From contig CAWATM010000015.1 of the NCBI GenBank assembly GCA_963784895.1, positions 16,528 to 80,527 on the forward strand: 64,000 bases of DNA, read 5' to 3'. This document shows positions 6,511-18,895 of the stretch, one piece after another. Source of the DNA: Gaiellasilicea sp963784895 (GTDB taxonomy: Bacteria; Actinomycetota; Thermoleophilia; Gaiellales; Gaiellaceae). Within the stretch, counting starts at the first letter, position 1. Each line of letters opens with the position of its first letter. Below the pieces are notes generated by a model. The model made no database searches, was not told where the DNA came from, and saw only the letters and a list, made by a program, of their open reading frames with translations. A program made the translations under genes and the position numbers.

Positions 6511-7544
6511 CCGGCTTCCTCGTGCTCGAGGACGGCGCGATCTTCCGGGGCGAATCGGTCGGCGCGGAGGGTGCTGCGTTCGGCGAGGCGGTCTTCACGA
6601 CGGCGATGACGGGCTACCAGGAAACCGTCACGGATCCGAGCTTCGCCGAGCAACTCGTGTGCTTCACCGCCCCGATGGTCGGCAACTACGGCGTTGCCGC
6701 CGGCCGCGCCGAGTCTCCGGGGGCGCATGCGAAAGCGGTGCTGATGCGCGAGGCGCGCGGCCCGGAGTGGACCGCCTGGCTCGAGCAGAACGGGATCGTC
6801 GCGCTGACGGGGGTCGACACCCGCTCGCTCGTGCTCCGCCTCCGCGAGGCTGGAGCGATGCGCGCGGTCGCAGTGGCGACGGCCCTGAGCGAGGACGACG
6901 CCGTCGCAGCGCTCGCTGCGCAGCCACAGATGGAAGGCCGCTCGCTCGCTGCGCAGGTCTCGACGACCGAGCCGTACGCCTTCAGCGCCGCGGGCGCGAT
7001 CCGGGTTGCGGTTGTCGACTACGGCTGCAAGCGCTCGATCCTTCGCAGGCTCGCCGGTGCCGGAGCAGCCGTGCACGTCCACCCCTGTACCGCCGACGCC
7101 GATGAGCTGGCCGGCTACGACGCAGTCCTGCTCTCGAACGGCCCTGGCGATCCGGAACCGCTCGTCGACGAGGTCGCCGTCGTCCGCGAACTGCTCGGCC
7201 GTGTCCCGATCCTCGGCATCTGCCTCGGCCATCAGCTGCTCGGCCTTGCCACCGGGCACGAGACGTACAAGCTCCCCTTCGGCCACCGCGGCGCCAACCA
7301 TCCCGTGCTCGAACGGCGAACGGGGCGCGTCCTCGTCACGAGCCAGAACCACGGTTTCGCGGTCGCGGCCTCCGACGACACCGAAGCGACGCATGTCTCC
7401 CTCTACGACGGCACGGTCGAGGGCTTCGACTTCCCCGAGCTCGGCGCGCGCTCCGTCCAGTTCCACCCCGAGGCCGGGCCCGGCCCCCATGACGCCTGGC
7501 CGATCCTCGAGTCCTGGGTCGAGGAGGTCAAGTGCGCCTCCTGA
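6507..7544 (+). CDS. carA: Carbamoyl phosphate synthase small (glutaminase) subunit
   Basis: A 345-residue glutamine amidotransferase subunit that releases ammonia from glutamine for carbamoyl phosphate. The N-terminal CarA domain has FLVLEDGAIFRGESVG and TTAMTGYQETVTDPS; the class I amidotransferase domain has the nucleophile motif GICLGHQLLGLA (Cys near 239) and the FHPEA histidine-glutamate pair. GTG 6507 overlaps the previous stop (GTGA), like other junctions here; GTG 6498 in the same frame is an alternative three codons longer. The last codons and the stop form one arm of a perfect hairpin that covers the carB ribosome binding site. Confidence 0.96.
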   Translation: MTGFLVLEDGAIFRGESVGAEGAAFGEAVFTTAMTGYQETVTDPSFAEQLVCFTAPMVGNYGVAAGRAESPGAHAKAVLMREARGPEWTAWLEQNGIVALTGVDTRSLVLRLREAGAMRAVAVATALSEDDAVAALAAQPQMEGRSLAAQVSTTEPYAFSAAGAIRVAVVDYGCKRSILRRLAGAGAAVHVHPCTADADELAGYDAVLLSNGPGDPEPLVDEVAVVRELLGRVPILGICLGHQLLGLATGHETYKLPFGHRGANHPVLERRTGRVLVTSQNHGFAVAASDDTEATHVSLYDGTVEGFDFPELGARSVQFHPEAGPGPHDAWPILESWVEEVKCAS

Positions 7545-7580
7545 CGGCATCATCCGGGCCACGCCATCAGGAGGCGCACT
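7518..7580 (+). promoter_or_regulatory. carA-carB junction hairpin sequestering the carB ribosome binding site
   Basis: AGTGCGCCTCCTGA (7531-7544, the end of carA including its stop) is the exact reverse complement of TCAGGAGGCGCACT (7567-7580), which contains the carB Shine-Dalgarno AGGAGG (7569-7574). Three more pairs follow after one mismatch (7546-7548 with 7563-7565). A competing fold exists: AGGAGG at 7522-7527, with 7518-7520 beyond a bulged G, can pair with the same CCTCCT at 7537-7542. Ribosomes finishing carA would open the long hairpin, so carB translation should depend on carA translation. There is no U-tract, so it is not an intrinsic terminator. Confidence 0.85.
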
Positions 7581-7583
7581 GCG

Positions 7584-10509
<2,926 letters not shown>

Positions 10510-10529
<20 letters not shown>

Positions 10530-11175
10530 GGTCGTAGGCGGCGAGCGGGTCGGCCCGTACACGCTGCTCCGGGTCGACCAGGGCGGGCTCGACGCCGGGA
10601 TCCCGGGCCAGTTCTTCATGCTCGAGGCGCCCGGACGCGTCCTGCCCCGGCCGATGAGTGTCTGCTTGTCCGCCGCCGGCGAGCTGGCGTTCCTGATCGA
10701 CCCGGTCGGCCCAGGGACGCGGGCATTGTGCGAGCTCGCGGCCGGAGAGCGGCTGCACGTGCTCGGCCCGCTCGGGAACGGCTTCGACCTCGACGTCGAA
10801 CGGCCGCTGCTCGTCGGCGGCGGTATCGGGATCGCGCCGCTGCCATACCTCTCGCACCGGCTCGGGGCGCCGCCCGCGATTCTCGGCTTCCGCAGCGAGG
10901 CACATGCGGAGGCGGCCGCGCTGCTGCCCGGCGCCGAGATCTGCATCGAGCCGACCTATGTCACCGCGCTGCTCCCCGACGAACCCCACGACGTGCTCGC
11001 GTGCGGGCCCGAGCCGATGTTGGCGGTGCTGCGAGAGCTCGTGCCCACGGCCCAGCTCGCGTGGGAGGCGCCGATGGCGTGCGGCTACGGCGCCTGCTAC
11101 GGCTGCGCCGTCGAGCTCGACGGCGAGCTGAGGCGGCTCTGCGTCGAGGGGCCGGTCCTGACAGGCGCGGCCTGA
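10510..11175 (+). CDS. pyrK: Dihydroorotate dehydrogenase electron transfer subunit
   Basis: A 221-residue FAD and [2Fe-2S] protein that passes electrons from type 1B dihydroorotate dehydrogenase to NAD. The FAD part has GQFFMLEAPGRVLPRPMSV (about 30-48), the nucleotide part LLVGGGIGIAPLPYL, and the cluster cysteines are in MACGYGACYGCAVELDGELRRLC near the end (CxxxxCxxC, then C). GTG 10510 overlaps the carB end by 20 bases, and its stop overlaps the pyrD start. Paired with pyrD it makes the heterotetrameric 1B enzyme in the cytosol. Confidence 0.95.
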
Positions 11176-12077
11176 TGCTGCTGAACGCCTCCGGCTGCCT
11201 CGATGCCCTGAGCGCGCCCGAGGTCGCGCGCTCGCTCGACGCCTTCGTGACGAAGACGATCACGCCCGAGCCGCGCGAGGGCAACCCGGCCGTCAGGATC
11301 GCCGAGACCGAGGCCGGCATGCTCAACTCGATCGGGCTCGCGAACCCCGGCCGGGAGCGCTTTCTCGCCGAGACGCTGCCGCGTCTACGCGAGCTCGGCC
11401 GCCCGCTCTGGGTCTCGGTCGGCGGCTTCTCCGCCGCCGAGTACGCCGAGACCTGCGCTGCGCTCGAGGACGTCGCGGCGATCGAACTCAACCTCTCCTG
11501 CCCCAATGTCGACGAGGCGCCCGAGAGCGCGGCCGCAATCGTCGCCGCCTGCCGTGCCGTCACCGGGCTCCCGCTCTTCGCCAAGCTCTCGCCCTCGGCC
11601 TGGGACATCGCCGAGGCCGCGCGTGCCGTCGAGGCGGCCGGGGCGGACGGGCTCTCGCTCGTGAACACCCTGCGGGGGCTCGCGCTCGATCGGCACACGC
11701 TTCGGCCCGTGCTCGCGCGCGGCCCTGGTGGCTACTCGGGACCTGCCCTGAAACCGGTCGCCCTCGCCGCCGTCTACGCGTGCGCGGCGGTCGTCGAGCT
11801 CCCGATCGTCGGCATGGGCGGGGTCCGTTCCGGGCTCGACGCGCTCGAGCTGATCGCCGCCGGCGCGAGCGCCGTCGCGCTCGGAACCATCCTTTTCGGT
11901 GACCCCGAAGCACCGGTTCGGGTGAGGGCGGAGCTGGCCTCGGAGGTGGCCGAGCGCGACCTCGGACATCCCCTGGACGCGCGCGGCCTCGCCCATTCGT
12001 CCCTGCAAATGAGCGTATCCAGATCAGACAACGGGTTGCAAAAAGTGCCTGGAAACAAGGAGAAAGTGACTGCTTGA
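11175..12077 (+). CDS. pyrD: Dihydroorotate dehydrogenase catalytic subunit (type 1B)
   Basis: A 300-residue FMN barrel enzyme oxidising dihydroorotate to orotate. The class 1 active-site cysteine is in IELNLSCPNVDE (about 98-109), with VTKTITPEPREGNPAVRI and the FMN phosphate loop IVGMGGVRSGLDALELIAAGASAVALGT. pyrK next door fixes the 1B type. The last 26 codons or so (from about 12000) are AT-rich, unlike the rest, have no family similarity that I recognise and run into the mihF promoter, whose -35 lies across the stop. The true end may once have been earlier. pyrE and pyrF are not in this window. Confidence 0.94.
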   Translation: MLLNASGCLDALSAPEVARSLDAFVTKTITPEPREGNPAVRIAETEAGMLNSIGLANPGRERFLAETLPRLRELGRPLWVSVGGFSAAEYAETCAALEDVAAIELNLSCPNVDEAPESAAAIVAACRAVTGLPLFAKLSPSAWDIAEAARAVEAAGADGLSLVNTLRGLALDRHTLRPVLARGPGGYSGPALKPVALAAVYACAAVVELPIVGMGGVRSGLDALELIAAGASAVALGTILFGDPEAPVRVRAELASEVAERDLGHPLDARGLAHSSLQMSVSRSDNGLQKVPGNKEKVTA

Positions 12078-12101
12078 CCGACTTCGCGAGGCTGCTAGTA
12101 T
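12074..12101 (+). promoter_or_regulatory. Promoter of mihF
   Basis: TTGACC (12074-12079) and TAGTAT (12096-12101) are separated by 16 bases, the best sigma70-type match in the window. The ATG at 12111 is nine bases after the -10, so the transcript is leaderless or carries two or three bases. The upstream 75 bases are AT-rich and could act as an UP element. Confidence 0.75.
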
Positions 12102-12110
12102 CCCGCGCTC

Positions 12111-12440
12111 ATGGTGCCGTCGAAGACGCAAGCTCAGGCCCCGCTGCGGTCGCTGGATCAGAGGATGGAAGCGCTCAAGCGGGCCAACGACATCCGAGTC
12201 CGGCGCGCTCAGCTCAAGAAAGACCTGAAGGACGGACGGGCCCACATCGAGGGGATCCTGCTCGATCCACCCGAGTACGTCTCGACCGCCAAGGTGTTCG
12301 ACATGCTGATGGCCGTGCCCAAGTTCGGGCGCGTGAAGGCTGCCCGGCTCCTGAACCAGTGCCGGATCAGCCAGTCGAAGACGGTGGGTGGCCTCTCCGA
12401 GCGGCAGCGCGCGGAGCTCATTGGCCTCTTCAACCGCTAA
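12111..12440 (+). CDS. mihF: Actinobacterial integration host factor mIHF
   Basis: A 109-residue nucleoid protein restricted to Actinomycetota. It shows the helical N-terminal part with RSLDQRMEALKRANDIRVRRAQLKKDLK and the C-terminal helix-two-turn-helix-like segment VFDMLMAVPKFGRVKAARLLNQCRIS, followed by TVGGLSERQRAELIGLF. The family bends DNA and affects replication, supercoiling and recombination. The order mihF-gmk-rpoZ-coaBC is conserved across the phylum, which supports both the call and the taxonomic reading. The gmk start overlaps its 3-prime end by 20 bases. Confidence 0.95.
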   Translation: MVPSKTQAQAPLRSLDQRMEALKRANDIRVRRAQLKKDLKDGRAHIEGILLDPPEYVSTAKVFDMLMAVPKFGRVKAARLLNQCRISQSKTVGGLSERQRAELIGLFNR

Positions 12441-13017
12441 GTCGATCCCCGTCTTCGTGATCACCGGCCCGAGCGGGGCCGGCAAGGGCACCCTGATCAA
12501 GCGGCTTGTCGACCGGCACCCCGAGCTCGAGGTCGCCGTCTCGGCCACGACGCGCCCGCAGCGGCCGAACGAGATGAACGGCCGCGAGTACTGGTTCCTG
12601 ACCGAGGAGGAGTTCGTCGCCCGGATCGAGGCCGATGAGTTCCTCGAGCACGTCGAGTTCGTCGGCGGCCGCTACGGCACACTCGCCTCGGAGATGGACC
12701 GGATCGCCGCCGAGGGCGGCGTCTGCGTGCTCGAGCTCGAAATCGACGGCGCCCTCGCAGTCCAGGAGCAGGTCGACCGGAGCATTACCCTCTTCATCGC
12801 CGCGGACGTGCCCGAGCTCGAGCGGCGCCTGCGGGCACGCGCGACCGAGAGCTCCGGGGAGATCGAAGACCGGATCGCGATCGCCCGCCGCCAGCTCGAG
12901 CAGGCCTACCGCTTCCGCTACATGGTCCGCAACGACGACGTCGAGCGGGCGACCGACGCGCTCTCGGCGCTCGTCCAACAGGAGCTCGCTGCTGCCGGTA
13001 CCATGGCCGGCTCATGA
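12421..13017 (+). CDS. gmk: Guanylate kinase
   Basis: A 198-residue kinase converting GMP to GDP. The P-loop GPSGAGKGTL lies at about residues 16-25, with the GMP-binding SATTRPQRPNEMNGREYWF and the lid region RLRARATESSGEIEDR. I place the start at TTG 12421 because it follows CGGAG at 12412-12416 and gives the usual short N-terminus; an in-frame GTG at 12388 would add 11 residues read inside mihF. The stop overlaps the rpoZ start. Cytosolic; essential for guanine nucleotide and (p)ppGpp metabolism. Confidence 0.93.
   Translation: MASSTAKSIPVFVITGPSGAGKGTLIKRLVDRHPELEVAVSATTRPQRPNEMNGREYWFLTEEEFVARIEADEFLEHVEFVGGRYGTLASEMDRIAAEGGVCVLELEIDGALAVQEQVDRSITLFIAADVPELERRLRARATESSGEIEDRIAIARRQLEQAYRFRYMVRNDDVERATDALSALVQQELAAAGTMAGS
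12999..13004 (+). promoter_or_regulatory. -10-like TACCAT before rpoZ
   Basis: TACCAT lies inside the end of gmk and ends nine bases before the rpoZ ATG at 13014. There is no Shine-Dalgarno for rpoZ, so an internal leaderless promoter is possible. Confidence 0.35.
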
Positions 13018-13262
13018 TCCATCCTCGCATCGATGAACTGCTGAACACGGACGCCGGTGGGGTCGACTCGCGCTACGCGCTGGTCATCGTCGCCGCCAAG
13101 CGCGCGCGGCAGATCAACAACTACCACCACCAGCTCGGCGAGGGCATGGGCTTCGAAGAGGCCCCGCCGCCGCTCGTCGAGTCGCGCTCGAAGAACTACT
13201 TGACCATGTCGCTGGAGGAGATCGCCCAGGGCAAGATCAAGTACGACTACGGCAAGCGCTAG
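13014..13262 (+). CDS. rpoZ: RNA polymerase omega subunit
   Basis: An 82-residue omega subunit that helps fold and assemble the beta-prime subunit of RNA polymerase. It shows the conserved RIDELLN, SRYALVIVAAKRARQIN (about 20-36) and the C-terminal ARGKI-like element, here MSLEEIAQGKIKYDY. The ATG overlaps the gmk stop by four bases. Length fits the actinobacterial family (about 80-110). Confidence 0.95.
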   Translation: MIHPRIDELLNTDAGGVDSRYALVIVAAKRARQINNYHHQLGEGMGFEEAPPPLVESRSKNYLTMSLEEIAQGKIKYDYGKR

Positions 13263-13331
13263 ACCCTTTTCCCACTCGCGAATCGGGTACGCCGCCACTG
13301 CGGTGCCTTGGTGCGGGCACAATGGGCTGAG

Positions 13332-14520
13332 ATGGCGCGCATCCTGCTCGGGATCACCGGCGGCATCGCGGCCTACAAGGCCTGCGAGCTGACGCGGCTG
13401 CTCGTCAAGGCAGGCCACGACGTGCTGCCGCTGCCGACCCGCGGCGCCGAGCGGTTCGTCCGCGCCCAGACCTTCTTCGCGCTTGCTCGCAAGGCGCAGA
13501 GCGACGATCCCTATCCGCACCTCGAGCGCGCCGATCTGCTCGTGATCGCGCCCCTGACTGCGAACACGCTCGCGAAGCTCGCGCACGGGCTCGCTGACGA
13601 CGTCCTCACGGAGGCGGCGCTCGCGCACAGAGGCCCTGTTCTCGTCGCGCCCGCGATGAATACGCGCATGTGGGAGCACGCGGCGACGCAGGCGAACGCG
13701 GCGACGCTGCGCGAGCGCGGCGTCGAGCTGATCGGCCCCGAGGCGGGCGAGCTGGCCGAGGGCGAGGTCGGCCTGGGCCGCATGACCGAGCCGGCCGAGA
13801 TCGCCGCACGGATCGAGTCGCTGCTGGGGGAGGAACGTGTGACAGTCACACAAAGTCCCTCCGGCCCGCTCGCGGGCGCCCGTGTCCTCGTCAGCGCCGG
13901 CGGCACCCGCGAGCCGCTCGATGCCGTCCGCTTCCTCGGCAACCGCTCCTCCGGCCGGATGGGCGTCGCACTCGCCGCCGAGGCGAAGCGGCGCGGTGCG
14001 GCCGTGACGCTGCTGGCCTCGAATCTGGCCGTACCCGCGCCCGATGGGGTGGAGGTGGTCGAGGTTCCGACCGCGGCGGATCTCGAGCGGGAGGCGAAGC
14101 GCCGCGCGGCCGACGCCGATGTCGTCGTGATGGCGGCCGCCGTCGCCGACTACCGGCCCGCCGAGACGGTCGAGGGGAAACGCATGAAGACGGGCGAAGC
14201 GTGGCTGCTGGAGCTCGAGCAGACGGCCGACGTGCTCGCCCAGCTCGGCGAGCTGGAGCGAAACGGCCAGGTGCTCGTGGGCTTCGGCGCCGAGGTCGGC
14301 GAGGCCGGCCTGGAGCGGAAACGCCGGATGCTGACAGACAAGAACCTCGATCTCGTCGTCTACAACGACGTGTCCGCTCCCGGCATCGGCTTCGACTCGA
14401 CCGAGAACGAGGTCACGCTGGTGACCCGCGCCGGCGAGCGGGAGCTGCCGCGCGCCTCGAAGGCGGAGATCGCAGCGGGGATCGTCGACGAGGTCGAGCG
14501 CCTGCTCGAGGAGCATCGTC

Positions 14521-14531
<11 letters not shown>
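13332..14531 (+). CDS. coaBC: Bifunctional phosphopantothenoylcysteine decarboxylase / phosphopantothenate-cysteine ligase
   Basis: A 399-residue two-domain enzyme for two coenzyme A steps. The FMN-dependent CoaC half has GITGGIAAYKACELTRLL (about 6-23), the APAMNTRMWEH active-site stretch and a DLLVIAPLTANT strand. The CoaB half has VLVSAGGTREPLDAVRFLGNRSSGRMG (about 184-210) and the KRMK lysine motif near 280. ATG 13332 is chosen because the strand MARILLGITGG begins there; an in-frame start 24 bases upstream has no support. The gene ends overlapping the MoxR start by 11 bases. Confidence 0.95.
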
Positions 14532-15483
<952 letters not shown>

Positions 15484-15486
15484 ACG

Positions 15487-16686
15487 ATGACCCGGCGCGG
15501 CTGGCTGACGCTGCTGCTGGGTGCGGGAACCTACGTCGTCGCCTGGCTCTTCGGCGCCAAGGCGCTCTACCCGGTCGCAACCGGGCTCGTGCTGGCGCCG
15601 CTCGGCGCCCGCGCGTGGGTGCAGCTCGCCGCCGGCCCGATCCGGCTCAGCCGCCGGGCCGGCAAGGGCGCGCTGCTCGAGGGGGAGGATGTGTGGGTCA
15701 GCCTCGACGCGCGCCCCTCGTCGCGCACACCGCTGCCAGGCCTGGTCGTGACCGAGCGGATCGCACGCTTCGGCGAGCAGGTGACGGCGCTCTCCCGTGC
15801 CGGTCGCGGCTACCGCGGCACGTACGTGCTCGAGCGCGTCCCGCGCGGGCGCTACGTCGTCGAGGAGGCACGCGCGACGATCGACGATCCGTTCGGGCTC
15901 GCGCGGGCGGACGTCGACCTCGACGCGCGCGGGTCGCTGCTCGTCTATCCGCGCCTCGTCCTGCTCGACCGGCTCTTCTCCGAGAGCGGCGCGCATGCAC
16001 AGGACGGCCGCCGGCTGCTGCTCCGCCGCCCGTCCGGCTTCGATCTCCACTCGGTGCGCGAGTACGAGCAGGGCGAGTCGCTGCGAAAGGTGCACTGGAA
16101 GACGACCGCGCGTCGCGGCCAGCTGATGGTGAAGGAGCTCGAGGACGCGCCTCGTGACGAGATCGCGGTCATCCTGGACGCGGCTGCGGACGCCGTCGTC
16201 GCCGACAGCTTCGACGTCCAGGTGCGCGCGGCCGGATCGATCCTGCACGCCCACGCGTCCCATGCCCGGCGGGCGGTGCTCGCTGTCAACTCCGCGGCGC
16301 GGCCGAGCGTCCGGGTCACCTCGCTCGACGGCGACTGGCTCGCCGCGCTCGGCGTGCTCGCGGAGGCGCAGCCGGACGCCGCACGGCCGGTAGTCGAGCT
16401 CCTCTCCCGCGAGGGCGGGCCGGCGTCGCGCGCCGTCGAGACGGTCGTGGTCACGGCGCGACTCTCCGGGGCGCTCGCGACGAAGCTCGTCCAGCGCTCG
16501 CTCGCCGGCCAGGGTGTGAGCGTCGTCTGGGTCGACACCGCGAGCTTTGCGGCGCGGCCGACGAAGGTCGAGCCCGAGCTCTTGCGGCTGCAGGCGGCCG
16601 GCGTCGCCGTCGCAGTCCTCCGGCGCGGCGACTCGCTCGCTGCGGTCCTCGGCGCGGCACCGGACTTGAGGAGCGCGCATGGTTAG
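15487..16686 (+). CDS. DUF58 domain membrane protein
   Basis: A 399-residue protein with two hydrophobic N-terminal segments (about 7-40, WLTLLLGAGTYVVAWLFGAKALYPVATGLVLAPL region), a beta-rich middle and the DUF58 signature SVREYEQGESLRKVHWKTTARRG at about 190-212, then a von Willebrand A-like stretch EIAVILDAAADAV. In MoxR operons this family partners the AAA ATPase. ATG 15487 lies three bases after the moxR stop and its own end overlaps the next gene by eight bases. No enzymatic residues are evident. Confidence 0.85.
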   Translation: MTRRGWLTLLLGAGTYVVAWLFGAKALYPVATGLVLAPLGARAWVQLAAGPIRLSRRAGKGALLEGEDVWVSLDARPSSRTPLPGLVVTERIARFGEQVTALSRAGRGYRGTYVLERVPRGRYVVEEARATIDDPFGLARADVDLDARGSLLVYPRLVLLDRLFSESGAHAQDGRRLLLRRPSGFDLHSVREYEQGESLRKVHWKTTARRGQLMVKELEDAPRDEIAVILDAAADAVVADSFDVQVRAAGSILHAHASHARRAVLAVNSAARPSVRVTSLDGDWLAALGVLAEAQPDAARPVVELLSREGGPASRAVETVVVTARLSGALATKLVQRSLAGQGVSVVWVDTASFAARPTKVEPELLRLQAAGVAVAVLRRGDSLAAVLGAAPDLRSAHG

Positions 16687-18895
16687 GACCGCCGCCGTCT
16701 CCGGCCTGCCGGCGCTCCTGATCGCCTTCTCGTGGCTCAGGCTCGAGGACCCGCACGCGCCGGAGCTCGACTGGCTCTGGATCGTGTTGCTCGCCCTCAT
16801 CCCGGCGCTGGCGCCGAAGCTCTGGCTGCGGCTGGCGCTCGTCGCGCCTGCCGCGCTCGTCGCCGCGTGGGTGGCGTTCGATACGCCTGCGATCGACGAC
16901 CAGCCCGGGTTCTTCGGCCCCGTGCTCGACCGGTTCTACCACGGCTTCGGCGGCTACTACGACGTCGCGGTTCCGTTCAGCGCCGTCGAGCACCAGCGGA
17001 TGCATGGCGTGCTGCTGCTCGCGATCTTCGGCTTCTGCGCCGTGCTCGCTCAGGCGGTCGCGGCCAAGCGTCCGCTGCCGGCGCTGCTCGCGGTGATCGC
17101 GGGCGCCGGTTGGCCGGCGGCGCTCTACCCCTCGGGCAGCATCGCGCTCGGGGCGATGATCCTGGCCGCCGCACTCTGGGTGCTCGCCGGTCTGCGCCCG
17201 ACCCGTCCGGCGCCCGCCCTCGTCGCCGGAGCGGTGCTCGTCGCCGTTGCTGCAGTTGCGTCCAGCTCGGCCGCCGTCGCCAAGGAAGGCGTCCTCGCAT
17301 GGGAGCAGTGGAGCCCGAGTGGCATCGGCGGTGACCCGGTCTCGGTCCGCTTCGTCTGGAACGCGAACTACGGCGGCATCTCGTTCCCGAAGAAGAAGAC
17401 GACCGTGCTCCGGATCACCGGGCCGAAGCGCGGGCTCTACTGGCGTGCGACGACGCTCGACACCTTCGACTCCGACTCCGACGGTTGGATCGAGAATCCG
17501 ACGCCGCTCTCGACGGGGCCGGCGCGGGGACGGCTGCCCGAGGATCCACTCCTGCCGACGCGGGCGCGGAACCGCAACACCTGGGTGCGCCAGGACGTCG
17601 AGGTGCTACGCCTGAGCGAGTCCCGCATCGTCGCGGCGGCGCAGCCGGTGGCGCTGGACGGGCCACAGCTCGGCACCGTCTTCCGGCTCTCGGACGGGAT
17701 CGTCCAGGTCCAGAACGGCCTTGGGCGGGGCCAGACGTATTCGGTCTACAGCTACGCGCCGAGGCCCGGTCCGGCCGAGCTCGCGGGTCTGCCCGCCGCG
17801 TATCCGGCCGAGCTCGAGCGCTTCCTCGACATCGGCCGCACTCGCGTCGACGCGTTCGGGACGCCGGGGCGGGACCAGCTCGTCGACCGCCTCTTCGAGG
17901 ACGAGCGCTACCTCCCGCTCTGGTCCTACGAGGCGATGTGGGAGCGGGCGCGGCTGCTGCGCGCCGACGCCCGGACGCCGTACGGCGCCGTCGTCGCGAT
18001 CGAGACGTGGCTGCGCTCCACCGGCGGCTTCACCTACGACGAGTCACCGCCCGCGGCTGCCGGTGCTCCGCCGCTGGCGCATTTCGTCACCGACGGCAAG
18101 CGCGGCTACTGCCAGCACTTCTCCGGCGCGATGGCACTGATGCTGCGGATGCTCGGGATCCCCGCGCGGGTCGCTGCCGGGTTCACGAGCGGGACCTACG
18201 AGGACGGCGGCTGGACGGTCACCGATCACAACGCCCACGCGTGGGTCGAGGCCTGGTTCCCCGGCTACGGCTGGTTGCCCTTCGACCCGACGCCCGGGCG
18301 CGGCTCCCTGACGGCCAGCTACAGCGCGTCCTCGAGGGCATTCAACGCCGGCGACGCGGCGGATGGGTTCCTCGGGGGCGCATCACGTGGCGTGACGGGC
18401 GGCGGCGTCGACCAGCTGCGGCTGCTCGAGCAGAAGGAGCGGCTGGCGGCCCAAGCGGAGGCGCAGCGCCTCGCGCGCGGCGAGGGCAGGAGCACGCTGT
18501 GGTTGCTCGTCCTCCTCCTCGTGGCAGCGGTCGGCGCGCTCGGCGTCGTCAAGCTCATCCGCCGGCGGCTGCGGTATCTGACGCGCGATCCGCGGCGGCT
18601 CGCCGGCGCGGCGCGGCACGAGCTCGTGGACTTCCTCGCCGACCAGGGGATCGCGGTCGGCGCGAGCGCGACCCCGGAGGAGCTGCATCAGCTCGTGCGC
18701 TCGGAGCTCGGCGCCGACGGCCGGCCGTTCGCGCGGGCGCTGGCCGAAGCGCGCTTCGGCCCGCCGGACGGCAGTGCCGCAGCCGCGACGAGCAGCCGCC
18801 GAGAGCTCAAGAAGCTGCTGCGCCAGCTCCGCCACCAGCTCGGGCGCACGGCGCGGCTGCGCGGCCTCATCGCTGTCCGCTCGCTGCGAACGTGA
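16679..18895 (+). CDS. Transglutaminase-like membrane protein (TgpA type)
   Basis: A 738-residue protein. The N-terminal 210 residues hold about six or seven membrane helices. The extracytoplasmic part carries a transglutaminase-like domain with the active-site cysteine in GKRGYCQHFSGAMALMLR (about 475-490), the histidine in TDHNAHAWVEAWFPGYGWLPFDPTPG (about 515-540) and its following aspartate. Another helix (STLWLLVLLLVAAVGALGVVKLI, about 605-627) leads to a cytosolic DUF4129-like tail. Together with MoxR and DUF58 this is a widespread envelope module, perhaps a cysteine protease or cross-linking enzyme. The catalytic triad looks complete. Confidence 0.88.
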   Translation: MVRTAAVSGLPALLIAFSWLRLEDPHAPELDWLWIVLLALIPALAPKLWLRLALVAPAALVAAWVAFDTPAIDDQPGFFGPVLDRFYHGFGGYYDVAVPFSAVEHQRMHGVLLLAIFGFCAVLAQAVAAKRPLPALLAVIAGAGWPAALYPSGSIALGAMILAAALWVLAGLRPTRPAPALVAGAVLVAVAAVASSSAAVAKEGVLAWEQWSPSGIGGDPVSVRFVWNANYGGISFPKKKTTVLRITGPKRGLYWRATTLDTFDSDSDGWIENPTPLSTGPARGRLPEDPLLPTRARNRNTWVRQDVEVLRLSESRIVAAAQPVALDGPQLGTVFRLSDGIVQVQNGLGRGQTYSVYSYAPRPGPAELAGLPAAYPAELERFLDIGRTRVDAFGTPGRDQLVDRLFEDERYLPLWSYEAMWERARLLRADARTPYGAVVAIETWLRSTGGFTYDESPPAAAGAPPLAHFVTDGKRGYCQHFSGAMALMLRMLGIPARVAAGFTSGTYEDGGWTVTDHNAHAWVEAWFPGYGWLPFDPTPGRGSLTASYSASSRAFNAGDAADGFLGGASRGVTGGGVDQLRLLEQKERLAAQAEAQRLARGEGRSTLWLLVLLLVAAVGALGVVKLIRRRLRYLTRDPRRLAGAARHELVDFLADQGIAVGASATPEELHQLVRSELGADGRPFARALAEARFGPPDGSAAAATSSRRELKKLLRQLRHQLGRTARLRGLIAVRSLRT

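Noticed and set aside
13318..13323. CACAAT as a leaderless -10 for coaBC
   Set aside because: It fits eight bases before the ATG but lacks T at position 1 and a -35, so it was not counted among the leaderless cases.
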